Assembly (NCBI GenBank): GCA_964352225.1
Contig: CAYGRM010000154.1
Coordinates: 1-14,763, forward strand
DNA: 14,763 nucleotides
Source of the DNA: CAJQQY01 sp964352225
GTDB taxonomy: Bacteria > Bacteroidota > Bacteroidia > Chitinophagales > Saprospiraceae
Direction of reading: 5' to 3'
Shown: positions 1-7,767 of the stretch, piece after piece
Layout of the letters: each line of letters starts with the position of its first letter
Numbering within the stretch: position 1 is the stretch's first letter
Notes under the pieces: model-generated
What the model saw: only the letters and a program-made list of their open reading frames with translations
The model's database searches: none
What the model was told of the DNA's origin: nothing
Translations under genes and position numbers: made by a program

Positions 1-128
1 GTTCTATTGAAGTACTTTTTTAAGGAAAAATAGCGGAAAAAGATGTTTATAAAATACCCGTTTAATTAGGGTGTCCTACTTAAGTGTCTAAAGCACAATT
101 AATTATTTTTTTAATTAACAAATTAATA

Positions 129-1466
129 ATGAGAGAAGTTTTAATTATTGGGTTTGCATTTTTGATATTATCTACCATGGGATGTGAACAATCACATAAC
201 CCCAATTGGAAGCAAGACGCTGCCAAGGCGGATTATATTCATCGAAGTATCAAAAAGTTGACCGACGTCATTGTTCATGATATTATTTCACCACCTGTGG
301 CAGCACGTGATTATGCTTATCCAAGTATTGCGGCTTATGAAGCATTGCTTCCTGCCTACGATTCACATGTTTCTTATGCAGGACAATTGAATGGGTTGAC
401 TGATGTTCCCCAACCTGAAGCAGGTAAAGAATACTGCTTTCCTTTGGCAAGTGTTCATGCCTTTTTGAAAACGAGTGAGAGTTTTATTTTTGATGTTACT
501 CAAATTGAGGACTTCCGAACTGAGTTATATCTGGAAATGGACTCGGTCATAAATATGCCAGATGATGTAAAAAAACGTTCCCTCGAATATGGCGAAATGG
601 TGGCTGCACATATTTTGGATTGGTCAAAAACAGATAATTATGCAGAGTCTCGAACTTTTTCAAAATATGAGGTTCCTTTCGATGATCCTTCCAAATGGAA
701 ACCAACCCCTCCAGATTTCATGGATGGCATCGAACCACATTGGCGGACGATTCGTCCTTTTGTTTTGAAAAAAGCAGATCAATTTACGCCAGCGCCGCCA
801 ACAGAATTTAGTACAAAGCAAGGAAGTCAATTTTATCAAGAGACGATGGAAGTTTATGAAATTGGAAAAAATAAAAATGAAGAACAAATCGAAATTGCTA
901 AGTTTTGGGATTGTAATCCTTTCGTTTCTACCCACAAAGGACACATGATGTTTGCCACTAAAAAGATTTCTCCTGGAGGACATTGGATTGGAATTACTCA
1001 GATTGCTGCGAGGAAATCTAACTCAAATATGATGGAAACGATTGAAGCTTATTCATTAGTTTCTATTTCATTGTTGGATGCCTTCATCAGTTGTTGGGAT
1101 GAAAAATATCGAAGTAATTTAGTAAGACCAGAGACGGTGATTAATACTTTTATTGATGAGAATTGGTTACCACTTTTGCAGACGCCTCCGTTTCCAGAAC
1201 ATACGAGTGGGCATAGTGTAATTTCATCTGCATCCGCTTTGGCTTTGACAAAATTATACGGTGAAAATTTTGCTTACACCGACGATGTAGAAGTGGAATA
1301 TGGATTAAAAGCCAGGTCATTCACTTCATTTATTCAAGCATCAGAGGAAGCTGCGGTGAGTCGATTGTACGGAGGAATTCACTACCGACCTGCTATTGAT
1401 GTTGGAGTAGCGCAAGGAAGAGAAGTAGGGAAATATGTTTTGGAAAATGTAAATACTCGGAAATAA
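129..1466 (+). CDS. Vanadium-dependent haloperoxidase / PAP2-superfamily lipoprotein
   Basis: The protein has 445 residues when started at the ATG at 129. An in-frame GTG at 84 would add 15 residues ahead of the signal peptide and is less likely. The N-terminus is a hydrophobic lipoprotein signal ending in STMGC, with Cys19 as the lipidation site. The three active-site blocks of the vanadium haloperoxidase/acid phosphatase fold are visible near the C-terminus: K326-x6-R333-P334, then S360-G361-H362 inside EHTSGH, then R412-x5-H418. The Lys/Arg and Arg/His spacings match those of vanadium chloroperoxidase. Family members bind vanadate and oxidise halides with H2O2, or bind phosphate and act as phosphatases. 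Which reaction occurs here cannot be told from sequence. The usual Pro before Ser-Gly-His is Thr. The product is probably anchored in the outer membrane or faces the periplasm. It has its own terminator at 1496-1534, so it is likely a single-gene unit. Confidence 0.85.
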   Translation: MREVLIIGFAFLILSTMGCEQSHNPNWKQDAAKADYIHRSIKKLTDVIVHDIISPPVAARDYAYPSIAAYEALLPAYDSHVSYAGQLNGLTDVPQPEAGKEYCFPLASVHAFLKTSESFIFDVTQIEDFRTELYLEMDSVINMPDDVKKRSLEYGEMVAAHILDWSKTDNYAESRTFSKYEVPFDDPSKWKPTPPDFMDGIEPHWRTIRPFVLKKADQFTPAPPTEFSTKQGSQFYQETMEVYEIGKNKNEEQIEIAKFWDCNPFVSTHKGHMMFATKKISPGGHWIGITQIAARKSNSNMMETIEAYSLVSISLLDAFISCWDEKYRSNLVRPETVINTFIDENWLPLLQTPPFPEHTSGHSVISSASALALTKLYGENFAYTDDVEVEYGLKARSFTSFIQASEEAAVSRLYGGIHYRPAIDVGVAQGREVGKYVLENVNTRK

Positions 1467-1495
1467 GCAAAGCAAACTGATAATAGATTTTAAAG

Positions 1496-1534
1496 GAACC
1501 CCGTCCATTGGTGAAATGGATGGGGTTCTTTTTT
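1496..1534 (+). terminator. Rho-independent terminator of the haloperoxidase-like gene
   Basis: A 14-bp stem (1496-1509 with 1515-1528, one G·T pair) has a 5-nt loop and is followed by six T residues. It starts 30 bases after the stop codon at 1464-1466. This is the clearest terminator on the left side of the window and separates the first lipoprotein gene from the next one. Confidence 0.9.
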
Positions 1535-1616
1535 GCAAACAACACTCAATTTTTTTTCTATTTTTACAAACCTATCCATTTCAAGGAAGGGAGCAAAACG
1601 AAAATATTTTAGAAAA

Positions 1617-2369
1617 ATGAAAAATCAAACCTATTTGCCCATTCTGTTCTTGTGTACAATCTTATTTTTTGGATGTGAGACTACCCCTGAAAAATCATCA
1701 CTAAAAGAAGAAGAAGAAAAGCCCGCCACTCCGACTCCTCCTGACAATTCATCAGATATTTCCATTAATCGTTTCCAAGGCGAGATTGATGATTTTATAA
1801 AAGAAGATAAAGAAAATAGTTTTCCAAAAAATGGAATCATGATGACTGGAAGTTCAAGTATCAGAATGTGGACTTCGATGAAAGAAGATTTCCCTAACTT
1901 CCCAGTTTTGAATCGAGGATTTGGAGGAGCAACCATTCCTGAAGTTTTACATTTAGCAGGGCAGTATATTTTTCAGCATGAGCCACAAATCATCGTTTTT
2001 TACTGTGGGGAAAATGATATTTCGGAAGGCGCTAGTCCCGAAACTGTCTTCGCATCGTTTAAAACTTTTGTAAAAATTATCGAAACGAAATTACCTGAAA
2101 CTAAGCTAGTTTATATCTCGATGAAGCCTTCCATCGCTCGCTGGAATCTGTGGCCGCAATATCAAGCAGGCGAAAAGTTGATCAAAGAGTTCATCGATAA
2201 AAATCTGAAAATAGAATACATGGATGCAAGCATTTCGATGTTGGATCAAAATGGGGAAGTGAAAAAAGATATTTTTATTGAAGATGGTTTGCACATGAAT
2301 GCAAAAGGTTATGAAGGATGGACGAATCAGTTGAAACCGATTTTGGAGAAGATGTACGAACCACAATAA
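1617..2369 (+). CDS. SGNH/GDSL-family hydrolase lipoprotein
   Basis: The protein has 250 residues from the ATG at 1617. The frame is open further upstream, but that part overlaps the preceding terminator and lacks a signal peptide. MKNQ plus a hydrophobic run ends in LFFGC, giving lipobox Cys20. A charged, Pro-rich linker (about 25-45) leads to an SGNH hydrolase fold. Block I is TGSSSI (78-82), with Ser80 as the likely nucleophile and Ser in place of the Asp of GDS. Block II is NRGFGG (99-104), block III is GEND (131-134), and block V is DGLH (223-226) with Asp223 and His226. Such enzymes deacetylate or de-esterify lipids, glycans or acyl groups at the cell surface, and the substrate here is unknown. 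The 44-nt gap to the next lipoprotein gene and the lack of a strong terminator suggest the two may be co-transcribed. Confidence 0.88.
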   Translation: MKNQTYLPILFLCTILFFGCETTPEKSSLKEEEEKPATPTPPDNSSDISINRFQGEIDDFIKEDKENSFPKNGIMMTGSSSIRMWTSMKEDFPNFPVLNRGFGGATIPEVLHLAGQYIFQHEPQIIVFYCGENDISEGASPETVFASFKTFVKIIETKLPETKLVYISMKPSIARWNLWPQYQAGEKLIKEFIDKNLKIEYMDASISMLDQNGEVKKDIFIEDGLHMNAKGYEGWTNQLKPILEKMYEPQ

Positions 2370-2370
2370 A

Positions 2371-2388
2371 CGATTTTATAAAAAATCG
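2371..2388 (+). terminator. Weak AT-rich hairpin after the SGNH gene
   Basis: A 7-bp stem (2371-2377 with 2382-2388) follows the stop codon by one base. It has no T-run behind it, only A residues, so it is at best a weak terminator or an mRNA 3' end stabiliser. Confidence 0.25.
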
Positions 2389-2413
2389 AAAATCATAAAA
2401 AAAAAAGCAAAGT

Positions 2414-3199
2414 ATGCGAATCATTTTCATTAGTTTAATTTTTATCGGTTTATTGACTTCTTGTAATCGTAATGAGTTGAAAAAGCAAAATGGAATTTCC
2501 CTTGACCAAATTAAATCCGAGGAAAATGGAAACTCTAATCAAATAAAAAAAGAATTGCGTACAAGGCCAACCGATGTTTTGTTGTCGGGCAACTCTAATC
2601 ATAGATTGGTAACGGTGTATAAAATAAATTATAATTCAAGGACAGAGTCGTATTATACAGGTACTAATAATTTTCTCCGAGATTATAGTTATAGTTACGA
2701 TGATGATTATGGTTCAAACCGACGTGTGAGGAAGTATCATTTTTTTATGCCTGGAATAGAAGCGATTGCAGGATATAATATGATGAATGTATCACACTAT
2801 AATTTTAAAACGAAAGAGAGAAATAATCTTTTTGAAAAACCAGTTTTGGTCAACACCTTATATTATCCTTGTTTAGAACAAGACTCTTTAAATGGTCAAC
2901 CGATCAATCGAGATTATTATATGGTGTCAGTTTATGATGAAGATACGAACCAAGATAGTTTGATTAATCGAGATGATCTAAGACGATTTTACCATTTTGA
3001 TATAGATGGGTTGAATCAATCCCCTTTAGTTCCGTTGAATTACTCCGTGATAAGTTCTGAATATGATTCCGAAAATGATGTCATGTTTGTTTTTGCTAAA
3101 CTAGATAAAAATGAAAATGGGAAAAGAGAAGAAGAAGAACCGATACACATTTTTTGGATAGATTTGAAAACACCTAAAATGGGAGAACGATTTTACTAG
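2414..3199 (+). CDS. Lipoprotein of unknown function with two EF-hand-like calcium loops
   Basis: This is a 261-residue protein whose family I do not recognise. It begins with a short lipoprotein signal, MRIIFISL...LLTSC, with Cys17 as the lipidated residue. A Tyr/Asp-rich stretch lies at 90-100. Two acidic loops fit the 12-residue EF-hand/dockerin spacing. Residues 177-188 (D-x-N-x-D...N..D) have Asp at positions 1, 5 and 12. Residues 231-242 (DKNENG...E) have Asp1, Asn3, Asn5, Gly6 and Glu12. Between and after them are beta-like segments ending in a conserved-looking IHIFWIDLKTP. The inference is a surface or periplasmic lipoprotein that may bind Ca2+. It lies 44 bases after the SGNH hydrolase and 100 bases before the permease. 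Confidence 0.8.
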   Translation: MRIIFISLIFIGLLTSCNRNELKKQNGISLDQIKSEENGNSNQIKKELRTRPTDVLLSGNSNHRLVTVYKINYNSRTESYYTGTNNFLRDYSYSYDDDYGSNRRVRKYHFFMPGIEAIAGYNMMNVSHYNFKTKERNNLFEKPVLVNTLYYPCLEQDSLNGQPINRDYYMVSVYDEDTNQDSLINRDDLRRFYHFDIDGLNQSPLVPLNYSVISSEYDSENDVMFVFAKLDKNENGKREEEEPIHIFWIDLKTPKMGERFY

Positions 3200-3299
3200 T
3201 TCGCTATATAAAACAGGCAATAAAAAAGAGACGAAGTCACAAACCCAGATATTAATTCAATGAACAACTATCCGCAATAACTAATCAATAAAACCAACA

Positions 3300-4625
3300 A
3301 TGAATAAACTAAAAAAAGAACTCAATCTCTACGGCCTGACGATGATCGTTATCGGTGCCGTTATTGGTTCTGGAATATTTCGGACGCCTTCAGATATTGG
3401 TGGATTATTACAAAATCATTTGTTGATAATTTTAGTTTGGTTGTTGGGGGGAGTGGTTGCCTTGACAGGTGCTTTGACCTTTTCAGAGTTGGGTGGAATG
3501 TTTCCCAAAGCAGGAGGTGTTTATGTTTTTATCAAAGAAGCTTATGGAAAACTAGCTGGATTTTTATATGGTTGGGCGATTTTGTTAGTAATTAATACCG
3601 GAGCATTAGCAGCCTTGGGAATGGTTTTTTCAGATTATATGACTACGTTTTTTGACTTGACAGATTTGGGGAAAAGTGGATTAGCGATAGCTGTAATTAT
3701 TTTGCTCACCTTCATTAATATCATCGGAGTCAATGTGACTCAAGTATTCGCAAATGTTTTTACTGGATTAAAATTAGTAGCAATTGTTGCCATTATTTTA
3801 GCAGGTTTTATTTTTTATAATCCAGAAGTAAATTTGAATTTTACTTTGGAAAATACTCCGCCCGATATTATGACTGCCATGTTTGCAGGGTTGGTAGGAG
3901 TCCTTTGGTCGATAGGTGGGTGGCATCATGCAAGCTATATAGCGAGTGAAACGATTGATGCTCAACGAACTGTTCCGAGAGCGATGGTGATTGGAGTTTC
4001 AGTAATTATGACAGTTTATATTTTGATCAATCTGGCGATCATGTTTTTGCTTCCACTTCCAGAAATTATGGCTTCCGAAAAAGTAGTAGGCGATGCCATT
4101 GCCTCGATTAGTGCCATTCCTTACGGAGGAGAAATGGTCGCAATTGCTATTTCCATTTCTATTTTTGGAACGATTGGAATTTATACAATGACAGCTCCTC
4201 GAATCTATTTTGCGATGGCGGAGGATGGCGTATTTTTTAAACAACTTTCCCATGTTCACCCAAAGTATCGTACTCCAGCAAATGCTATGCTTTTACAAAT
4301 GGTTTGGGCTTGTGTATTGATTCTATTTTGGGGAAGTTTTGGAAAATTAATTAATTATGTTGTCTTCATGGATCTTGCATTTATGACTTTGGCAGGAATT
4401 AGTATTTTTATTTTTAGGCAAAAAAGAAAAGATGCACATCGTCCTATTCGAGCTTGGGGCTATCCAATCATCCCTCTGGTTTTTGTAGTGATTTCATTTT
4501 TGTTTGTTGGAAGTACGCTTTTGGGAAGTAATACCAAGGAGCAATCTTTGGCCGGGCTTGGAGTTTTGTTGATTGGAGTTGCTGTTTATTATTTGATGGG
4601 ATTTAATAAAGAAAAAAACAGATAA
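3300..4625 (+). CDS. APC-superfamily amino acid permease
   Basis: The protein has 441 residues with about 12 hydrophobic segments, the usual size and topology for this family. The TM1 substrate-binding signature GAVIGSGIF is at 19-27. The TM6 region carries WSIGGWHHASYIASE followed by the R-T-V-P-R loop typical of APC transporters (E-x-K-x-P-x-R-x-x-P type). It is an inner-membrane secondary transporter for amino acids, working by exchange or by symport with protons or other cations. The L-type/cationic amino acid exchanger branch is the closest resemblance, but the substrate cannot be assigned. It appears to be monocistronic, with a 100-bp gap before it and a convergent gene after it. Confidence 0.9.
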   Translation: MNKLKKELNLYGLTMIVIGAVIGSGIFRTPSDIGGLLQNHLLIILVWLLGGVVALTGALTFSELGGMFPKAGGVYVFIKEAYGKLAGFLYGWAILLVINTGALAALGMVFSDYMTTFFDLTDLGKSGLAIAVIILLTFINIIGVNVTQVFANVFTGLKLVAIVAIILAGFIFYNPEVNLNFTLENTPPDIMTAMFAGLVGVLWSIGGWHHASYIASETIDAQRTVPRAMVIGVSVIMTVYILINLAIMFLLPLPEIMASEKVVGDAIASISAIPYGGEMVAIAISISIFGTIGIYTMTAPRIYFAMAEDGVFFKQLSHVHPKYRTPANAMLLQMVWACVLILFWGSFGKLINYVVFMDLAFMTLAGISIFIFRQKRKDAHRPIRAWGYPIIPLVFVVISFLFVGSTLLGSNTKEQSLAGLGVLLIGVAVYYLMGFNKEKNR

Positions 4626-4787
4626 TGATGGATTACTTTCAGGTTTATTTTTTGAAAAAATAAAATTCTAAATGCTTATTATTAGGTCAAAGCAAAGTGA
4701 ATCTTCCAGCCTACAAAGAAAAAAGACGCGATAGAAAATTCAATAAATTTTCACAAAGATTTAAAACTTACACTCTAATAGAGGAAT

Positions 4788-4819
4788 AAAAAAAGAGCTG
4801 GAACCAATGATCCCAGCTC
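4788..4819 (-). terminator. Distal terminator of the DUF937-OmpA gene
   Basis: Read on the - strand, a 7-bp perfect stem (4813-4819 with 4795-4801) can be extended by wobble pairs and is followed by seven T residues (A-run at 4788-4794 on +). It lies about 60 bases past the - strand stop codon, behind a first hairpin at 4841-4868. Confidence 0.8.
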
Positions 4820-4840
4820 AATAAATAAACCTCATGAAAA

Positions 4841-4868
4841 TCAAGATTCGGAATAAATCCGATCTTGA
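4841..4868 (-). terminator. Proximal hairpin in the 3' end of the DUF937-OmpA transcript
   Basis: Arms at 4841-4852 and 4858-4868 form 11 pairs with one bulged base around a 5-nt loop, 10 bases after the stop codon of the - strand gene. Only a short TTTT follows on the - strand. It probably acts in tandem with the stronger terminator at 4788-4819. Confidence 0.55.
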
Positions 4869-4878
4869 AAGACTTCTT

Positions 4879-6222
4879 TTATAAGTTCATTATCTTAATT
4901 TCTACTCTACGATTTGCAGCGTCTGCTGCATTATCAGTTGTTGGTATAGTCGAACCATAACCTTTAGCCGTGATTCTTTTCTCAGCAATACCTTGAGCCA
5001 CTAGTTGTGCTTTAACGGCTTCTGCTCTAGCTTGTGAAAGAGCCATGTTTTTATCAGCCGAACCTGAACTATCAGTATGACCTGCTACTTCGATATTGAT
5101 GTTAGAATATGCATCCAATACTTTAGCTAAGTTATTAACTTCAGCCATATCTTGAATGGCAGCAGATCCACTTGGGAAAGTCAAATTGTTAAATCTAAAA
5201 GTACTTTCTCCTTTTCTATCTCCTGCTAGGAAGTTACTAAACTTTTCTCCAACAGATCCCGCAGCAAAAGTAACTCCTGCTAATGCTTCTTTGGCTTTAG
5301 CTGTTATTGCATTCGCAGCATCGCTTGCCATTTCACCAGCAGTATTTGCCGCATCACCAGCCGCATCGCCAACAGTTGACGCAGCGTCTCCGACTTTATC
5401 ACCTACCATTGAGGCAGCATCACCAGCCGCATCTGCCATATCTCCTGCTTTTTCCCCAACGGTTGAAGCAGCATCTCCAACCGTTTCACCTACTTGAGAA
5501 ACGGCGTCGCCAACACTTGAGCCAGAGAAATAATTCCATCCAAAATAAGCTAAACCTAGAAGAAGAATTAATGGAAGCACTCGTTTCAATAAACTACTGC
5601 TTTCATTAGTTGCTTCAGAAATAGTTTCCCGAGCAGTTTCTGCGGCAGCCTCAACCTTGTCTCCCATACCTGAAGTGTTAGGCATAGAGAAACCTAAAAG
5701 GTTACCCATTCCAGCAGGAAGAGCATCAGCTACATATTGACTTTGAGATCCTAAAAATTTGCTCAAGCCCATAGCATCAAGAGCTTTACTTTTAATATAT
5801 TTTCCTACCATACCCATAACTAGCGGTGCAGCCATGCTCATAATAGAAGAGGAAGAACCTTTGCTCAATCCACTTACAGAAGAGATAATATCAACGACAG
5901 AACCAAGTTTGTTGCCCATCAAGGATTTAAGAATACCACTTCCAGAATTTAGAAAATTACTAGTAGCATCTCCACCTCCAAACATACTTCCCAAATTATC
6001 AAATGCACTTCCATCATGTCCACCCTTAGTGATCATCTCCATCAGTTCTTTTGCGCCTTGAGAGGTAGAGCCAGAGGAGATCATACTTCCCAAAATAGAG
6101 GGTAAAGCTGCATTCATTGCAGACTTGATACCGGAGTTTTCGGCTCCTAAAAAACTTCCAGCTTGTGATATCACAGCATCACCAATCTGGTCTTTTAACA
6201 TGTCTAATAAATTAATTGCCAT
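4879..6222 (-). CDS. DUF937 and OmpA-domain envelope protein with Ala/Gly-rich repeat
   Basis: The protein has 447 residues. Residues 1-180 are a Gly/Ser/Ala-rich DUF937 (YidB-like) region made of short helices (LLDMLKDQIGD, ALPSILGSM, MAAPLVMGMVGKY). A single transmembrane segment spans about 215-232. Next is an Ala/Gly/Asp-rich repeat (237-304), then an OmpA-like peptidoglycan-binding domain (about 341-447). The OmpA domain shows GHTDSSG with Asp384, LSQARA with Arg399, and NRRVEI at 437-442. The Asp and Arg are 15 residues apart, as in the diaminopimelate-binding pair of OmpA proteins. No cleavable signal peptide is seen, so the single helix probably anchors it in the inner membrane with the OmpA domain holding the cell wall. 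The role is likely structural. The gene stands alone, with tandem terminators after it. Confidence 0.88.
   Translation of the reverse strand: MAINLLDMLKDQIGDAVISQAGSFLGAENSGIKSAMNAALPSILGSMISSGSTSQGAKELMEMITKGGHDGSAFDNLGSMFGGGDATSNFLNSGSGILKSLMGNKLGSVVDIISSVSGLSKGSSSSIMSMAAPLVMGMVGKYIKSKALDAMGLSKFLGSQSQYVADALPAGMGNLLGFSMPNTSGMGDKVEAAAETARETISEATNESSSLLKRVLPLILLLGLAYFGWNYFSGSSVGDAVSQVGETVGDAASTVGEKAGDMADAAGDAASMVGDKVGDAASTVGDAAGDAANTAGEMASDAANAITAKAKEALAGVTFAAGSVGEKFSNFLAGDRKGESTFRFNNLTFPSGSAAIQDMAEVNNLAKVLDAYSNINIEVAGHTDSSGSADKNMALSQARAEAVKAQLVAQGIAEKRITAKGYGSTIPTTDNAADAANRRVEIKIMNL
5311..5514 (-). repeat. Region coding for VGDAAS-type degenerate repeats
   Basis: Codons 237-304 of the DUF937-OmpA protein encode back-to-back variants of VGDAAST, VGDKVGD and AAGDAAN, almost wholly Ala, Gly, Val, Asp, Ser, Thr and Met. 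At the DNA level the + strand shows recurring gcatcaccagc/gcgtctcc blocks. The spacing is a mixture of 7- and 11-residue steps, as in amphipathic LEA/apolipoprotein-like helices. It separates the membrane helix from the OmpA domain and probably forms a long periplasmic spacer. Confidence 0.75.
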
Positions 6223-6384
6223 TTTGTTAAGGTTTTGTTTGAGACAAATATCGGAAGGATATAATCTCGTATTATATAAAATAAGTGATAAAAAAAATGA
6301 ATGACTGTTTTGTGGGAAAGATAATTTAATTAGACGAAGCTAATTTACTGAATTTTTGATTCTTTTTTTTAAAAAAAATCGAGG

Positions 6385-6418
6385 TTCTCCTATTCAAGAA
6401 TAACATTCTCCTGTTCAA
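6385..6418. repeat. Two 13-bp direct repeats with 21-bp period
   Basis: TTCTCCTATTCAA (6385-6397) and TTCTCCTGTTCAA (6406-6418) differ by one base and start 21 bp apart, about two helical turns. They lie about 170 bases before the PhoD-like start codon and about 165 bases before the divergent DUF937-OmpA gene. The rest of this 365-base gap (6223-6587) is AT-rich, with homopolymer T/A runs near 6362-6378 and no gene that I can see. Confidence 0.5.
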
Positions 6419-6587
6419 TTGCTTAGTTGAAATTGTAAATACATTAAGTATAATATGTTCACCTATTAATACGTAGTAAAGATGAGAAGTAACATTTTAT
6501 TTTTTTATGCTAATTTAGCTTTTAGAATTAAGGTATTTTCAACTTTACCTCAAATCATAGTTGCCCAATAAAACTCAATCATTTTCT

Positions 6588-7640
6588 ATGAAAAAAATAA
6601 TCCTTTTCCTTTTTGGTTTTTTATTTTTTGTAACTGCAAGCGCTCAAGATATCAAGGTGCATGAAAAATTTGCGAATACCGCTCGTAAATTAGATACTAA
6701 AAGTACTCTCCAAACAATTGCTTTTGGTTCCTGCAATAATCAAAATAAAAGCCAAGAAATTTGGAAACATATCGTAGTCAACAAACCTGACTTGTGGATT
6801 TGGTTGGGGGATAATATTTATGGCGATACTCAAAATCCTCAGGTAATGGCTGATAAATATTCTTTGCAAAAAAATAATTTAGAATATCGAAGATTATTGG
6901 CTTGTTCTCCAGTAATAGGGACTTGGGACGATCATGATTTTGGATGGAATGATGCAGGGAAAGAATTTGCTATGAAAAAAGAAAGTAAGCGATTGCTACT
7001 TGATTTTTTAGATGTTCCCAAAAATGCTTCGGTTCGAAATCGAGAGGGAGTTTACCAATCATTTGTTTTTGGAAAGAATGGGAAAAAAGTAAAAATAATT
7101 TTATTAGATACTCGATATTTTAGAGATTCAGTAGAAAGAACAACAGGAGTCAATAAAATGTATTTACAAAATGTAGAGGGAGATATTTTAGGAGAAAAAC
7201 AATGGGCATGGCTAGAGAAAGAATTAAAAAATAGTGATGCTCAAATTAATATCATTGCTAGTGGTTATCAGATCATAGCCAAAGAACATCGTTTTGAGAA
7301 ATGGAACAATTTTCCCAAGGCTCGCGCTAGATTATTACAACTCTTACAGGAGACTAAACCTACCATGCCCATTTTAATGAGTGGTGATCGTCATATAGCA
7401 GAACTTTCAAGAACTAGACTTACTGGTTTGGAAAAACCACTTTTTGAGATTACATCAAGTGGGCTAACTCATACTTGGGATAAAAAACGGGAAGAGCCGA
7501 ATCACTATAGAGTAGGGGAATTAGTAGTAGAGAAAAACTTTGGAATATTAAAAATCGATTGGTCGGGGAAAACTCCAAAAGTGAGTGTAGAAGTGAGGGG
7601 ATTAAGAAATCAATTGTTTTTAAGAGAGGAATTATATTAG
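6588..7640 (+). CDS. Secreted PhoD-like metallophosphatase
   Basis: The protein has 350 residues from the ATG at 6588. An upstream in-frame TTG at 6561 would put nine polar residues before the signal peptide. The Sec signal MKKIILFLFGFLFFVTASAQ probably ends at SAQ, so the enzyme is periplasmic or exported. PhoD-family motifs appear in order: FGSC with Cys49, GDNIYGD (74-80) with Asp75, WDDHDFGWND (113-122) with Asp115, His116 and Asp117, LDTRYFRD (173-180), and SGDRHIAE (265-272) with Asp267 and His269. These residues match the Fe/Ca metal centre of PhoD phosphodiesterase/alkaline phosphatase. The family hydrolyses phosphate mono- and diesters outside the cell for phosphate supply. It is somewhat shorter than classic PhoD, as is common for the short Bacteroidota forms. 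The upstream 13-bp repeats may be regulatory. No Pho box was identified. Confidence 0.88.
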   Translation: MKKIILFLFGFLFFVTASAQDIKVHEKFANTARKLDTKSTLQTIAFGSCNNQNKSQEIWKHIVVNKPDLWIWLGDNIYGDTQNPQVMADKYSLQKNNLEYRRLLACSPVIGTWDDHDFGWNDAGKEFAMKKESKRLLLDFLDVPKNASVRNREGVYQSFVFGKNGKKVKIILLDTRYFRDSVERTTGVNKMYLQNVEGDILGEKQWAWLEKELKNSDAQINIIASGYQIIAKEHRFEKWNNFPKARARLLQLLQETKPTMPILMSGDRHIAELSRTRLTGLEKPLFEITSSGLTHTWDKKREEPNHYRVGELVVEKNFGILKIDWSGKTPKVSVEVRGLRNQLFLREELY

Positions 7641-7711
7641 ACTTTATTCGATGGACGTTGAACGTTTTACGTTTTACGTTCTCCCATACAACTTGATTTA
7701 GAATAAAGTCT
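7639..7711. repeat. 11-bp inverted repeat enclosing four heptamer tandem repeats
   Basis: AGACTTTATTC (7639-7649, overlapping the PhoD-like stop codon) is repeated inverted and perfectly as GAATAAAGTCT (7701-7711). Inside, ACGTT recurs exactly every 7 bp (7655, 7662, 7669, 7676), forming acgttga, acgtttt, acgtttt, acgttct. It could fold as a large 3' hairpin of the PhoD-like transcript, or it could be one end of a small repeat element. Confidence 0.6.
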
Positions 7712-7767
7712 CTTAATTCTAAAGTTATTTTTCAAAAGTCTTCCTATAAATTAAAGCTCCAATAGTT

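Noticed and set aside
99..118. AT-only inverted repeat just before the first gene
   Set aside because: The 7-bp TTAATTA/TAATTAA arms are easily expected by chance in such AT-rich DNA.
4644..4664. Perfect 10-bp AT-only palindrome after the permease gene
   Set aside because: The arms are only A and T around a single base, so it would be a weak stem, and no T-run follows on either strand. It is likely simple-sequence background.
5156..5497. Ala/Ser/Pro-rich open frame on the + strand
   Set aside because: It is the mirror image of the Ala/Gly-rich repeat of the DUF937-OmpA gene on the - strand and not an independent gene.
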